From NCBI GenBank assembly GCA_026127935.1, contig JAJSLL010000001.1, forward strand, positions 1-64,000: DNA of 64,000 nt, in the 5' to 3' direction. Origin of the DNA: Thermoplasmatales archaeon. GTDB lineage: Archaea > Thermoplasmatota > Thermoplasmata > Thermoplasmatales > GCA-001856825. Under the pieces are notes generated by a model. It did not search any database and was not told the origin of the DNA. It saw only the letters and a list, made by a program, of their open reading frames with translations. Positions 29,952-40,011 of the stretch are shown one piece after another. How positions within the stretch are numbered: position 1 is the stretch's first letter; each line of letters opens with the position of its first letter. The position numbers and the translations under genes were made by a program.

Positions 29952-31016
29952 CTATCTGAAGAGAATCAGAAATCCCGCTAATGCGGTTATCAGGAGAAAG
30001 AGGAAAGAATACTTGTTGAATTTTAAAAAATTCTTTCCGGAAAGATTCCTCAGAGCTATGATGTTGGCCAGCGATGCAATGACAGTGCCGTTCCCGCCAA
30101 TGTTCACTCCGTATGAAAGAACTGCCCACGAAGAGACTTTCCCAAAGAGAACAGTTGTCGGAACATTGGATATAACTTGTGAGAATATTATCGAAGTAAA
30201 GTAAGTCAGTATCCCTCCTCCTGTAAATGGGAGGGATATCATTGACCTAATGGAATTCATAACTAGGAAAATTAGAATAAAGACCATTATCAACACGTAA
30301 TCGACTCTCGCTACAGCTTGTGGTTCCAGGAATACTAGTGATAATAGAGCAATAGCTATCAGAGCGATGAACAGAAAAATTGTCGCATCGAGCAGCATCC
30401 CAACTATTGTTGCGACCAACAGGAATAGATAAAAAATGAAGAAATAAAATCGTGGTTTTTCCTTAACGTCACTCGGAGGGAGCTTCTCATTCTTGAAAAC
30501 AAGGGAAAATACAATCAGAATTGCAATTGATACCAGGAAAATCGGTGCCATTGTTTCGACAAATGTAAAAAAATTGAGTGAATATAGTCGAAACAATATG
30601 ATATTTTGGGGATTGCCGAAAGGCATCAGAAGAGATCCAACATTAGCGGCAATTGCCTGAAATATAATGACATCATCAAGATTTTTTCCAGAAAATTTCC
30701 CTATAGCAATTGTGATTGGAATCAGTACCAGAAGAGAAACATCATTCGTGAGAAACATGGCCAAGAAAGCAGTCAAAAGTATAGATATGATCATCAACTT
30801 CCTCCTACCGTCAGTTACCTTAATGATCTGGTAAGCAACGTAGTTCAGACCACCAGAATACATTAAACCTGTATTAACTACAATTAGAGTAGAAAGGATG
30901 GCGATAGTATTCCAGTCAACCATTCCCGGAGAATAGAGGCTTCTTCTCACTAAGATGATAACCAAATACGCAAGTCCCAAGACAAGAAGCAGTATTTTAT
31001 TTACTGTTAACTTCAT
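29952..31016 (-). CDS. SLC13/ArsB-like permease
   Basis: 354 aa polytopic; 'FLAMFLTNDVSLLVLIPI', 'NVGSLLMPFGNPQNIIL', 'GVNIGGNGTVIASLANIIAL'. Confidence 0.82.
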   Translation of the reverse strand: MKLTVNKILLLVLGLAYLVIILVRRSLYSPGMVDWNTIAILSTLIVVNTGLMYSGGLNYVAYQIIKVTDGRRKLMIISILLTAFLAMFLTNDVSLLVLIPITIAIGKFSGKNLDDVIIFQAIAANVGSLLMPFGNPQNIILFRLYSLNFFTFVETMAPIFLVSIAILIVFSLVFKNEKLPPSDVKEKPRFYFFIFYLFLLVATIVGMLLDATIFLFIALIAIALLSLVFLEPQAVARVDYVLIMVFILIFLVMNSIRSMISLPFTGGGILTYFTSIIFSQVISNVPTTVLFGKVSSWAVLSYGVNIGGNGTVIASLANIIALRNLSGKNFLKFNKYSFLFLLITALAGFLILFR

Positions 31017-31358
31017 TCAAAGCGTATTCTTTAGAAGAGTATCGAGTTCTGGGCCTATGGCCTTGAGTATTGACTTGACCATCTCGTCCCTGAAAGATTC
31101 TGGGATCGAGATCAGTCCAAGTTCTGCAACTACCTTCAGCATCTTTGCTTGAGCGCCGGCTTCTAGAAGCTTTCCTCGAGTGTAATCCCGAATAGAGTCC
31201 TTCAGCTCATTTTCCATCCTAGGATTCTCCTTCAGTTTTTCCTTGATTCTTTCCTTGATTTCGTCCTTGTAGAGTTCCTGAATAGCCTGAACAATTATTT
31301 CGTCCGAAATCATTAGTTTCTTTGAGTCCTCCAAGATGAAATTTTCGTCTTTGGCCAT
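31017..31358 (-). CDS. uncharacterised small alpha-helical protein
   Basis: 113 aa charged helical ORF abutting the permease gene. Confidence 0.6.
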   Translation of the reverse strand: MAKDENFILEDSKKLMISDEIIVQAIQELYKDEIKERIKEKLKENPRMENELKDSIRDYTRGKLLEAGAQAKMLKVVAELGLISIPESFRDEMVKSILKAIGPELDTLLKNTL

Positions 31359-31408
31359 GAGATGTTATACCAAAGTCATATAATAGCTATTGCTGTGACA
31401 CCTCCGAG

Positions 31409-31807
31409 CTAAATGTCTAGAGTAACTTCGATTAGAGCAGGAGCCCTCTTCACAATCAGTCTGTCGTAGGTTGCAGCCTTCACAAGAATTGACCCTCTCT
31501 CCTTCTTACTGAAAGGCTCCCCCATACCGTCCCATCTAACTTTTCCCTCACAAACAGTAATTTTCCTGATCTTTATGGCAAGTTGTGTTGATTCAGACTT
31601 GTATATCAGATCGTTCAGCAATCTGGTGACGCATCCCTCATCAGTATCATATTCGATAGAAGAACTCAACAACACCTCTGGTCGAATAATGTCAGAGTAG
31701 ATCATTCTGAGCATGTAATTTGAAAGCTCCAGGAGTGTACCCTGAAACGATCTACCCCAGGCTCTGAGTCTCACATCGGCAGTATGATCTAGGCTTTCTA
31801 CTGGCAC
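31409..31807 (-). CDS. archease
   Basis: 'ESLDHTADVRLRAWGRSFQGTLLELSNYML', 'LLNDLIYKSESTQLAI', 'GSILVKAATYDRLIV'. Confidence 0.88.
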   Translation of the reverse strand: MPVESLDHTADVRLRAWGRSFQGTLLELSNYMLRMIYSDIIRPEVLLSSSIEYDTDEGCVTRLLNDLIYKSESTQLAIKIRKITVCEGKVRWDGMGEPFSKKERGSILVKAATYDRLIVKRAPALIEVTLDI

Positions 31808-32109
31808 AAATTTATGATGCAGGAGTAAGATAAAACATTATTGAGACTGCCTTTTGAGTTCTTCAAATTCTTGTTTTAGCTACTTTTTTTGGGTTGAAAA
31901 TGCGAAAAATGTCTATGAACTCGTGCTTCGGAATAGCCTTTGCAGCCAAAAACAAACTCAGACGCGTACTGTACCAACAAGAATGCGTATGAATCCGGAG
32001 CAGTATCCGAGCACGTCCTTAAGTTTCCATCCTTATCTTCCTACTGGAAAAGTGTAATAAAGTATACTCTTTCTAAATGCGATTTAAAGAAGTAAAGAGT
32101 TAGAAACCG

Positions 32110-33705
32110 CTAATCACTTTTTTTCCGGAACTCGTCCATTGCATACTGTCCGAGTTTCCCAGGATTCATCATATTTGAAATGTCTACAAGCTCCTCTTTG
32201 GTTATGGCTTTTGAAGCTAACAACAACCCCAGGTAAATTAGGCCATAAGCAAGGAACAGACCTATCATAATGAAGATCGACATCCTGTTGTAACCGTGAA
32301 AGAAATAATAGAACAATCCACCAAGGAGTATTGCCATCACCGCGCTCCTTGCAGATTGGTAAGTCACTTTGATTTTTACTTCGAAGAGCAGCGCTATTAT
32401 GGAAGTCAGGAGTAGAGCAATGCCAGAAATAAGATATGAGTAAGCCCCGCCAACTACACCCAAACCCCCAAGATGGACATCTGCCAATGTCCTGGGAATG
32501 AGGACTATGCTCAGTACAATCCAGAGGACATAACCAACGTTGGTCAGCAAGGCCGTAATTTTGGTTTTCGCAACTGCGTTAAAGTGGGTCCAAAATGGAA
32601 TCGCCATTGTCCAGAACCAGGACCCAATAAGCATTACTTGAAGGGGGAAAGCGAATGCAATCAATGCAGAGTTCCAAAGGTTGAGAATTGGTGCAGCGAA
32701 AATTGTCGCAAACACGGTAAGAGGGGTTACGAAGAGCGTCAGGTACTTAATCGACAAGCCCATGGTCTTTCCGTAATCTCCGTTGGATGCAAATTGGGAG
32801 GTCAGAGAAGGAAGTATAAGGACAGTGACGGACATGGTGAATCCAGTCATCATTAGTATCAACCTGTAATCGGTTGCAAATCCTCCAGATTGAAATGACC
32901 CAAAAGCGATATAGACTAGCACTTGAGGCACATTGGTGGATATTGCGGTCGCGATGGAAACTCCGATAAGAGGATATGAATATTTCAGGTAAGTTCTGAT
33001 CGTTTCCAAGCGGGGCCACTTGAAATTCCACGGCATTCCTACGACAAAGCTCGCGACTGCATACACAGTGTAAGAGATGGAGTAGGAAACGGCTATCAAT
33101 ATGGCCATTTCGGGAATTCCAGAACGTGAGCTGGGGAAATGAAAGATGTTGAAGTGAAGGAATATAACGATAGATGCAAATCTTGCTACAGATTCTATTA
33201 TGGGAGGGAGAGACATCTTGAACGCTTCCTGAGTCCCGGTGAAAAAGGCTCGGTTTGCCTGGATGTATGGAAGACCCACGAAATAAGGAATCAAGAAGAG
33301 TATGCTGATGTATATCAACGGGGACTGGAAGTGCTGATGGAGGACCGTTGTCCATACAAAAACAGCAAGAAGTATGATGCCGACGTAAATGATCGTGAGA
33401 ATTACCTTCATGAAAATCAGGGCATTGTTGTATTCGTTCCTGTATTTTCCAAGAGCGATCATTCTGGTATGAGCCGTGTTTATTCCCAGATCTGAAACGA
33501 ACGAGAACACTAGACCGAAAGAAAGCGCCGTGGAAAATATTCCCCACGAGCTGACCCCTGCATCCCTCAGGATTAAGAGCATCGTAAGGAATCCAACTAT
33601 CAGGCCGAAACCATTCTGCAATAGAATCCACGCAGGTTTGGCAGTTTCCATCTCTGTGGCCGTAGTAGGCAAATGTAGAAAAATGTTGGTATAATGAGAA
33701 ATCAT
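32110..33705 (-). CDS. polysaccharide/oligosaccharide flippase-like membrane protein (MOP superfamily)
   Basis: 531 aa, about 12-14 predicted TM segments, Wzx-like pattern. Confidence 0.75.
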   Translation of the reverse strand: MISHYTNIFLHLPTTATEMETAKPAWILLQNGFGLIVGFLTMLLILRDAGVSSWGIFSTALSFGLVFSFVSDLGINTAHTRMIALGKYRNEYNNALIFMKVILTIIYVGIILLAVFVWTTVLHQHFQSPLIYISILFLIPYFVGLPYIQANRAFFTGTQEAFKMSLPPIIESVARFASIVIFLHFNIFHFPSSRSGIPEMAILIAVSYSISYTVYAVASFVVGMPWNFKWPRLETIRTYLKYSYPLIGVSIATAISTNVPQVLVYIAFGSFQSGGFATDYRLILMMTGFTMSVTVLILPSLTSQFASNGDYGKTMGLSIKYLTLFVTPLTVFATIFAAPILNLWNSALIAFAFPLQVMLIGSWFWTMAIPFWTHFNAVAKTKITALLTNVGYVLWIVLSIVLIPRTLADVHLGGLGVVGGAYSYLISGIALLLTSIIALLFEVKIKVTYQSARSAVMAILLGGLFYYFFHGYNRMSIFIMIGLFLAYGLIYLGLLLASKAITKEELVDISNMMNPGKLGQYAMDEFRKKSD

Positions 33706-33731
33706 TATATTTTGCTAAACTCTCGCAGAAC

Positions 33732-34277
33732 GTGATACCATCGTTCATCACCTCCCTCGTCCTCTTCATACCGGCATTCATAGCCAACCCAAGCGCAGTA
33801 ATCACGGGAGGAAAGTTAGTCATAGATGGAGGCAGAAGCTGGAAGGGGAAGCGAATATTTGGTGATCACAAAACCTGGTCTGGGCTAGCCGGTGGAGTAT
33901 TCGCAGGGTCCCTGATAGGTCTCATCTTGAACTATGTATTTCTTTTCACCAATATTGGGGAATTGACTTTTTCGAATCAGTTAAGTACAGTATTTGAGAT
34001 GGTGCTGGTTCTTTCGTTCTTCTCAATGTTTGGCGATTTAGTGGGATCTTTCATAAAGAGAAGAATCGGAAGGGCTCCTGGTGCGGAGTCTCTCTTCCTA
34101 GATCAGTATCCATTTGCCCTTTTTGCGCTCGCATTCTTTTACATATTTTTTGGAAGCAAGGGAGTAGAGCTGTTCCCTTGGCCTGGAGTAATTGCAATTC
34201 TGGTAGTCACTCCATTGATCCATAGGGCAGTCAACATTATAGGATACAAACTCAAGATGAAGAGTGTACCATACTAG
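33732..34277 (+). CDS. carS: CDP-archaeol synthase
   Basis: 'FIPAFIANPSAVITGG...LVIDGGRSWKGKRIFGDHKTWSGLAGGVFAGSL'. Confidence 0.93.
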   Translation: MIPSFITSLVLFIPAFIANPSAVITGGKLVIDGGRSWKGKRIFGDHKTWSGLAGGVFAGSLIGLILNYVFLFTNIGELTFSNQLSTVFEMVLVLSFFSMFGDLVGSFIKRRIGRAPGAESLFLDQYPFALFALAFFYIFFGSKGVELFPWPGVIAILVVTPLIHRAVNIIGYKLKMKSVPY

Positions 34278-36073
34278 TCCAGGAAGGCATTCGTCTCGGA
34301 TACCACGTCTTTGCTCAAATAGAGGTTTGGCAGTTCTGGCCTGAATTTCTTCGCTCTGGAATCGAGAATGATTGCCACCCCCTTTTCCTCGGGACTCCTT
34401 ATCAATCTGCCTAATGCTTGTCTTATCCTGGTAGCTGCAACAGCGTCATAAGCGTACTCCCACCCCCTCCTAAATTTCATTTCATAGAAGAGTTCCATTG
34501 CCGATGTTTCCGGAGAAGGTGGAGGGTAAGGAATACCTGTCAGAACAGCCGTCTCGACCAGTTTACCGGGTAGGTCTATTCCCTCTGATATGCGTCCGTT
34601 GATTACGGCGAAGAGGTTACCGCCTTTCTGTTTAAAGTTGGTCATAAGATTGACGAATTCCTCATTGCTCATGCCCTTCCTCTCAAAGAATATCCTTCCC
34701 TTCATGTCTATCTCTAGGAACGAAGACAGCTGTTCATATGATGTACAAAAAATGATCTTGTTGTGCTTGACATTTTCCACTATGTCTCTGATGTAACTAT
34801 TCATTCTCTCTCTTGATTCATCCTTCATCGTGTACCTGGAGGTGACATCGTCCACGAACAGTACCTTGAGGTTCCTCTCAAGGTAATCTGCCTTTATGAC
34901 AATTTTCTCAGGATCCTTAACCCCGACCTCGTCAATGAACTTACTGAAAGGAGATATGGTCCCAGACATGAAATAAGTCCTATAGGAGTCTCCGAAAAAG
35001 CGTAGAATTTCATAAGTCTCCAGATTCATTATGCTGATACCAGACGGTTCCTCGTTGTGAGAAATCGTTACACTATATCCTTCATCATCATCCATGAGCC
35101 TGGAACCCAGGACTGATGCATTGTATATGTAACTCCTAGGGAGCTTCCCCTCCGCGCTCTTGGATTCCTTTATCGATAGTCCAAAATTTGCAGCTAGGTT
35201 CAGGAGATTCTTGATGTCTAAAGAGTTCATCTGGAATGAATCCATGTAGGCTTCAGTTACTTCCTGAGTGGTGATGATCCTATCTCCTTCTTTCAGTAAG
35301 GTATCCAGAGCTTTGTTGAGGGATTCCACGATGTACGAAACATTCACCTTATTGATCAGCAGATCTCCGAACTGATCTATCTCCTTGGAACAGTTGGAAA
35401 GAGTATTGTAAGTGAGCTTCTTGGAAAGCAGGTTTCTTGTAAGGTCAGGGATGTTGTGTGCCTCGTCAGCTATCAGTATGATGTCCTTCAATTCTGCCTC
35501 CATCCATCCAAGGAATCTCTCCCTGATGAACGGATTCAGAAAGAATGAGTAAGAGGTGACAAGCACTTTAGCGTCTGCTGCCAAACTCTTTTGAGCAAAA
35601 TATGGACAGTATTCCTCTTTTCCAAGGTTCAGAAAGTCTTCCTGAGACATTATGGTCTTCCTCCAGTCTCTTTCAAAGTTGGTTTCGTACTGGCACCCTA
35701 TCTTTCCACTCTTGTGCATCTCGACCAAAACTCTGCAAAAACTACTCTGCTCTTCTGGAGTGCCCTGTGACATCTCGGACGCCTGTTTCTTGTAAAGACA
35801 CATCTCCCCTCTCCCAAAAAAAGTCATTACCTTCTCAAGCCCTAGCGCTCTTGCTTCCCTCAGCAAATTCTCTCCCTGTGAATTGGTTCTAGTCAGGAAC
35901 ACAACCCTCCTATCGGGGTACTTAGATACTACGTGGAATAGCACGGATACTGTCTTTCCGGATCCCGTGGGGCTTTCGAGTATGGTGGACCTCTTTTGAC
36001 TCTGGTCCAATTTCTGAAATATCATCTCCTGCCATGGGTATATCTCATACGGAAACTTTGGTGCATCTTTCAA
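34274..36073 (-). CDS. XPD/Rad3/DinG-like helicase
   Basis: 'ESPTGSGKTVSVLFHV', 'LIADEAHNIPDL', FeS-type cysteines, 'AVINGRISEGIDLPG', 'RQALGRLIRSPEEKG'. ORF is open to 36217; a TTG at 36073 is a more plausible start because the longer form overlaps the next gene. Confidence 0.88.
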   Translation of the reverse strand: MKDAPKFPYEIYPWQEMIFQKLDQSQKRSTILESPTGSGKTVSVLFHVVSKYPDRRVVFLTRTNSQGENLLREARALGLEKVMTFFGRGEMCLYKKQASEMSQGTPEEQSSFCRVLVEMHKSGKIGCQYETNFERDWRKTIMSQEDFLNLGKEEYCPYFAQKSLAADAKVLVTSYSFFLNPFIRERFLGWMEAELKDIILIADEAHNIPDLTRNLLSKKLTYNTLSNCSKEIDQFGDLLINKVNVSYIVESLNKALDTLLKEGDRIITTQEVTEAYMDSFQMNSLDIKNLLNLAANFGLSIKESKSAEGKLPRSYIYNASVLGSRLMDDDEGYSVTISHNEEPSGISIMNLETYEILRFFGDSYRTYFMSGTISPFSKFIDEVGVKDPEKIVIKADYLERNLKVLFVDDVTSRYTMKDESRERMNSYIRDIVENVKHNKIIFCTSYEQLSSFLEIDMKGRIFFERKGMSNEEFVNLMTNFKQKGGNLFAVINGRISEGIDLPGKLVETAVLTGIPYPPPSPETSAMELFYEMKFRRGWEYAYDAVAATRIRQALGRLIRSPEEKGVAIILDSRAKKFRPELPNLYLSKDVVSETNAFLD

Positions 36074-36977
36074 GGAACAGATCCACCTCCTTGACCAAAG
36101 GAAGTCCAAAGCTCGATACTTGATTCTCGAGGTCCTTCTTACTGATGGAAGTGGTAAATTTGTAGGAATTAAGGCTGCTGAATACATCTTTTTCTCCAAC
36201 ACCAATAAGCTTGCCAAGATCCCTTGAAATTGCGTGCTTCTCCCTTATCGTTAAATCTGACCCAACGTTACTCTCGTACCTTTTCAAGAAAGATGAGACC
36301 GATTGTCCCGGGTTCCCTACTGTGAAGAGACAGCAGCAAATTTCATCGCTTTCTGTTTTTGAACCTCGACGCATTGTGAGGTACGGCTCCCATATCTGAG
36401 CGGCGTCGATTTCCTTAGCATTGTATGCTCGGATAATGTCTTTGATGCTCTTGTAATAGACCTGCTCGTAGTTCCCTGAATTCCTGGAATCTTTGTCCAT
36501 TCTCGACAACGGAGTAGTACCTATCCTACCTGAGGAATGCCTCCGAATCGTTCCGGACCCACCGGATGCAATTCCCGCAACAGGAGAAATTTTCCTGTCG
36601 ATGAGGTAGAAAAAGTATCCAGAAATGAGCGGGCTTGCAACCATGTCCTCCGAACCAGTCATCAGTTCCTTCAGAGCTTCCAAGCTGTTATCATAGACTT
36701 TCACTCTAAAAGGAATGCGGTTGCCAAGCTGGTTCAGCGTACCGACAACATTGATGTATTCCGCACTTCGTAGTATTCCCACTCTCAGTGTCATCGAATG
36801 ATTCAGAGCGACAAGTATCGTTCTCTGACTCACCTTCTTCCTTAGGATAAGTTTCTCCCTTTCCAACTTACCAAGTACTTCCGACATTCGAGATCTCGAA
36901 GATTTGAGTCTCGAAGTGAGTTCCTTCTGAGTTACATCTTCTTTGAAAAGTATCTCAAGAACTTTTTCTCTCAACAT
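36045..36977 (-). CDS. winged-helix domain fused to a periplasmic-binding-protein-like domain (putative regulator)
   Basis: N-terminal wHTH 'QKELTSRLKSSRSRMSEVLGKLEREKLILRKK'; then SBP/NMT1-like 'LRVGILRSAEYINVVGTL..VKVYDNSLEALKELMTGSEDMVASPLI..AAQIWEPYLTM'. Confidence 0.65.
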   Translation of the reverse strand: MLREKVLEILFKEDVTQKELTSRLKSSRSRMSEVLGKLEREKLILRKKVSQRTILVALNHSMTLRVGILRSAEYINVVGTLNQLGNRIPFRVKVYDNSLEALKELMTGSEDMVASPLISGYFFYLIDRKISPVAGIASGGSGTIRRHSSGRIGTTPLSRMDKDSRNSGNYEQVYYKSIKDIIRAYNAKEIDAAQIWEPYLTMRRGSKTESDEICCCLFTVGNPGQSVSSFLKRYESNVGSDLTIREKHAISRDLGKLIGVGEKDVFSSLNSYKFTTSISKKDLENQVSSFGLPLVKEVDLFLERCTKVSV

Positions 36978-36982
36978 AGGGT

Positions 36983-38203
36983 TCAGATTTCAAACTCTTC
37001 CCCATTCTTTGGTAGGACGATCTTGGACGAGGTGAGATCTTTTGCCAATTCTTCTCTCTTCTCTCCGTGCATTAATACAACTTTGTCGGGTTTAGATCCC
37101 TCAATGAATTCAACAAGTTCCTTGTGTCCAGAGTGTGCAGAAAAGTCGAAGAACTTCACGTCCATGTTCACTTTTGTTGTCACACCTGCCAGATTGATGC
37201 TACCTGTTTCCAGGAGCATCCTTCCATTGGTATCTTCAACCTGATATCCGGTTAGGAAAAGGCCGTTCTTTTGATCGTTGAGATTAGAAATGTAATTGAG
37301 GACAGGTCCGCCATCTAACATTCCACTTGTGGTTAGAATCACGTCTCCGTTAAGTGCTTTTTCTCGATCTGACTTGCTCCGTACAAATCTCACCCTCCTG
37401 AGCATTTTCTTGTATCTTTGGTAGTTCTTTATGTACTTCGGGAAACTGAGTAAGACATTGGAAACAGTCCTGCCCATTCCATCGATCCAAATTTCATAGT
37501 CTGTGTTTTCAAGAACCATCAATAACTCCTGAGAGCGGCCGATTGCGAAGGATGGCACCACAGCTACCCCATCGCCCTCTACTACTTTCTGAATCGAGGA
37601 TAGGAAATTCTCTTCGACGCTTGGTCTTGGAGGATGCTCCTTTCCCGCATATGTACTTTCAACGACCAACACATCTGTGCTGATCGGTTTTATACCGAAA
37701 GTCAGGTGGGTGTCTATGCTCTGGATATCGCCCGTGAAAACTATGCTGCTCTCATTCTGGACACGGTACATGGCACTTCCTACGAGGTGACCGGTAGAAT
37801 GAGAAGTAATGTCCTGGTCCTTGAACTCCATCGTCTCGCCATAGTTCAGAGGCGTGAATGTTTCTATTATGCTATCTACATCGAATTCTTCGAAGGGAAG
37901 ACTATTCCCTTCCAGGTTTGCTATCTTGACCGAGTCGTAGAGAAGAATGGGTACCACCGAGAGTGTCGGTGGTGTTGCATAGACATTGGCCCCTCCATTC
38001 TTGTTCAGCCAAGGTAACATTCCTACATGATCAAGGTGTGAATGTGTCACGAATACCCCATCTACTTTTGGTGCAAGCATTGGGAAAGTTGGAGGTTTTG
38101 TAGGATTCATCCCGTAATCAAAGAGGAATTTGTATCTGTCAGTTGAGAGGACCATTCCCAATCTGCCAACCTCGTCTCCTCCTCCCAAAAACCTAGCTTT
38201 CAT
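36983..38203 (-). CDS. MBL-fold beta-CASP ribonuclease (RNase J/aCPSF-like)
   Basis: 'FVTHSHLDHVGMLPWL', 'HSTGHLVGSAMYRV', 'VFTGDI', 'DFSAHSGHKELVEFI', 'VVLMHGEK'. Confidence 0.9.
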   Translation of the reverse strand: MKARFLGGGDEVGRLGMVLSTDRYKFLFDYGMNPTKPPTFPMLAPKVDGVFVTHSHLDHVGMLPWLNKNGGANVYATPPTLSVVPILLYDSVKIANLEGNSLPFEEFDVDSIIETFTPLNYGETMEFKDQDITSHSTGHLVGSAMYRVQNESSIVFTGDIQSIDTHLTFGIKPISTDVLVVESTYAGKEHPPRPSVEENFLSSIQKVVEGDGVAVVPSFAIGRSQELLMVLENTDYEIWIDGMGRTVSNVLLSFPKYIKNYQRYKKMLRRVRFVRSKSDREKALNGDVILTTSGMLDGGPVLNYISNLNDQKNGLFLTGYQVEDTNGRMLLETGSINLAGVTTKVNMDVKFFDFSAHSGHKELVEFIEGSKPDKVVLMHGEKREELAKDLTSSKIVLPKNGEEFEI

Positions 38204-38973
38204 AGTCCAGCCTCCTTAAGGTGAAGTCCACATTTGCATGTTCTTTCGACAGATATTCTTGGTATAGCGTTTGTCAATACTTTCTTTATATTTTCTTCGT
38301 TCTCTTTCATAACTCTAATTACTTCCTTTGAATTTACTGGTATATCGGCCCAGACGTCATAGTCCGTCACAGTTGCAAGTGTAAAGTAGCACATCTCCTT
38401 CTCCCTTGCCAGGTTAATCTCCGGCACTAGCGTCATCCCTATAATATCCCCCACCCCTCTGAAAAACTTGCTCTCAGATCTTGTGGAGAACCTTGGACCC
38501 TCTATGCAGACATAGGTTCCACCCTTCTTTGACTTGATCCTTAGATCGATTAGACTCTTGTGGAATGTATCCAAGAGCTCGGGACAGAATGGGTCTGCCA
38601 TCGAGATATGTACAACTTCCGGTCCATCGAAAAAGGTATAATTCCTACCATTGGTGTAATCAAAAAACTGATCCGGCAGAGCAATCGCTCCCGGTTCGAT
38701 ATCTTTCTGAAGCGATCCAACTGCGGAAACTCCTATTATTCTTTCCACTCCAACTTCCTTAAGTCCATATATATTGGCTCTGAAGTTTATTTTGTGCGGC
38801 GGTATCTTGTGTTCCTTTCCGTGCCTATAAAGTACTGCAACCTCCTGTCCCCCTATCTTTCCAAGTTCTATTGGTGAAGACATTTCTCCATAGGGAGTGT
38901 CGAGTTTGATGACTTCGGCATTTTCTAGTAACTTTCCAGTAACCGAACCACCTATTAGTCCTATTTTTGCCAT
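38200..38973 (-). CDS. mtnP: S-methyl-5'-thioadenosine phosphorylase
   Basis: 'HGKEHKIPPHKINFRANIYGLKEVGVERIIGVSAVGSL', 'EGPRFSTRSESKFFRG', 'ATVTDYDVW'. Confidence 0.93.
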   Translation of the reverse strand: MAKIGLIGGSVTGKLLENAEVIKLDTPYGEMSSPIELGKIGGQEVAVLYRHGKEHKIPPHKINFRANIYGLKEVGVERIIGVSAVGSLQKDIEPGAIALPDQFFDYTNGRNYTFFDGPEVVHISMADPFCPELLDTFHKSLIDLRIKSKKGGTYVCIEGPRFSTRSESKFFRGVGDIIGMTLVPEINLAREKEMCYFTLATVTDYDVWADIPVNSKEVIRVMKENEENIKKVLTNAIPRISVERTCKCGLHLKEAGL

Positions 38974-39206
38974 CGGAACTATATATTTGGCAGTCTAAAA
39001 ATGTGTTGGAATGGCAAACTGTAGCTAAATTTGGTTTAGCTATTGAATATATTTTACTTCTATCCTGCAGCTCTTTTACCTACATTTTGATACCAGCGGA
39101 GTTGCATTCAAATACGCAGTGACATCCCGTATTGCTTTTTCTTGGAATACTATGTTTTCCGTGCGCAAAAAACCAGCAGCGAGGTTCAAAACGCAGTCAG
39201 TGGACA

Positions 39207-39416
39207 TCATGACTTTTGAATTTTCACCTTCTTAATGTCCTTGGACCGAAGTCGAGATTTTGCAGCATCTACAAATTCCTCGGGAAGCGGTCCTTTCTCA
39301 ATCTTTACGTGAGAAACATTTTCTGTCTCCTTTTTCAGATTTGACCACATTTTGATTCCTGCTGGGTCCCTGAGTCCCGAGAAAATGGCAGGATTGATCG
39401 CATGTTCGTCTCTCAA
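39207..39416 (-). CDS. small uncharacterised protein
   Basis: 69 aa ORF, clean intergenic position. Confidence 0.4.
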   Translation of the reverse strand: MRDEHAINPAIFSGLRDPAGIKMWSNLKKETENVSHVKIEKGPLPEEFVDAAKSRLRSKDIKKVKIQKS

Positions 39417-39428
39417 GATCAGACCATA

Positions 39429-39563
39429 CTAAAAGATGAGGCCCATGAATAAGACCAGACTTATCACATAACCAACCATGGCAATCTTTGAGAATGTCTC
39501 GATTTTAAGAAAGTCGTGTAGTTCCTCGCTTCCTATTAATTTCTTTGTCGTTGGGGTTTGCAT
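39429..39563 (-). CDS. 44-aa single-TM (tail-anchored) small protein
   Basis: Own translation MQTPTTKKLIGSEELHDFLKIETFSKIAMVGYVISLVLFMGLIF*; below the ORF-track cutoff. Confidence 0.45.
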   Translation of the reverse strand: MQTPTTKKLIGSEELHDFLKIETFSKIAMVGYVISLVLFMGLIF

Positions 39564-39773
39564 GATTTCTTCTCTAACATTAAATCAAGTTTTTAATCCA
39601 AATGACGGTTTCTTGACCCAGATGGTTTGTTGAACTACAGATCGAAAAAAATATCACCAATGAACGAGTGGTTCAATCAAGGGGACGAATATTGGCTTTC
39701 CCTCGGTACTACCAACACTATCAGCCCAACGCCAAACTAATCACTATTATATATGAGGTAACAATCTGGTTCC

Positions 39774-40010
39774 ATGGAAGGCAAGCTACGTCCTCTTAAC
39801 ATTCTAGGAAATAGCCTGAACCAGTACGTACTGGTCAAGGTTAAGTGGAACAGAGAGTATAGGGGACTGCTGGATGGTTATGACCAACACCTCAACCTTG
39901 TCATCAAGAATGCCGAGGAGGTAGTGGAAAACAAGAGCAGGGGGACATTCCCCATAATGGTTGTCAGAGGAGACGTAGTAGTCTACATTTCACCTTCGGA
40001 GGCGATATAA
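39774..40010 (+). CDS. archaeal Sm/LSm-like RNA-binding protein (SmAP)
   Basis: 'RPLNILGNSLNQYVLVKVKWNREYRGLLDGYDQHLNLVIKNAEE...VVRGDVVVYISP'. Confidence 0.95.
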   Translation: MEGKLRPLNILGNSLNQYVLVKVKWNREYRGLLDGYDQHLNLVIKNAEEVVENKSRGTFPIMVVRGDVVVYISPSEAI

Positions 40011-40011
40011 G

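Noticed and set aside
32747-33823. 358-aa minus-strand ORF overlapping the flippase gene
   Set aside because: Lies in another frame of the supported flippase ORF; composition (His/Ser/Arg/Cys-rich) looks like a shadow frame and has no family motif.
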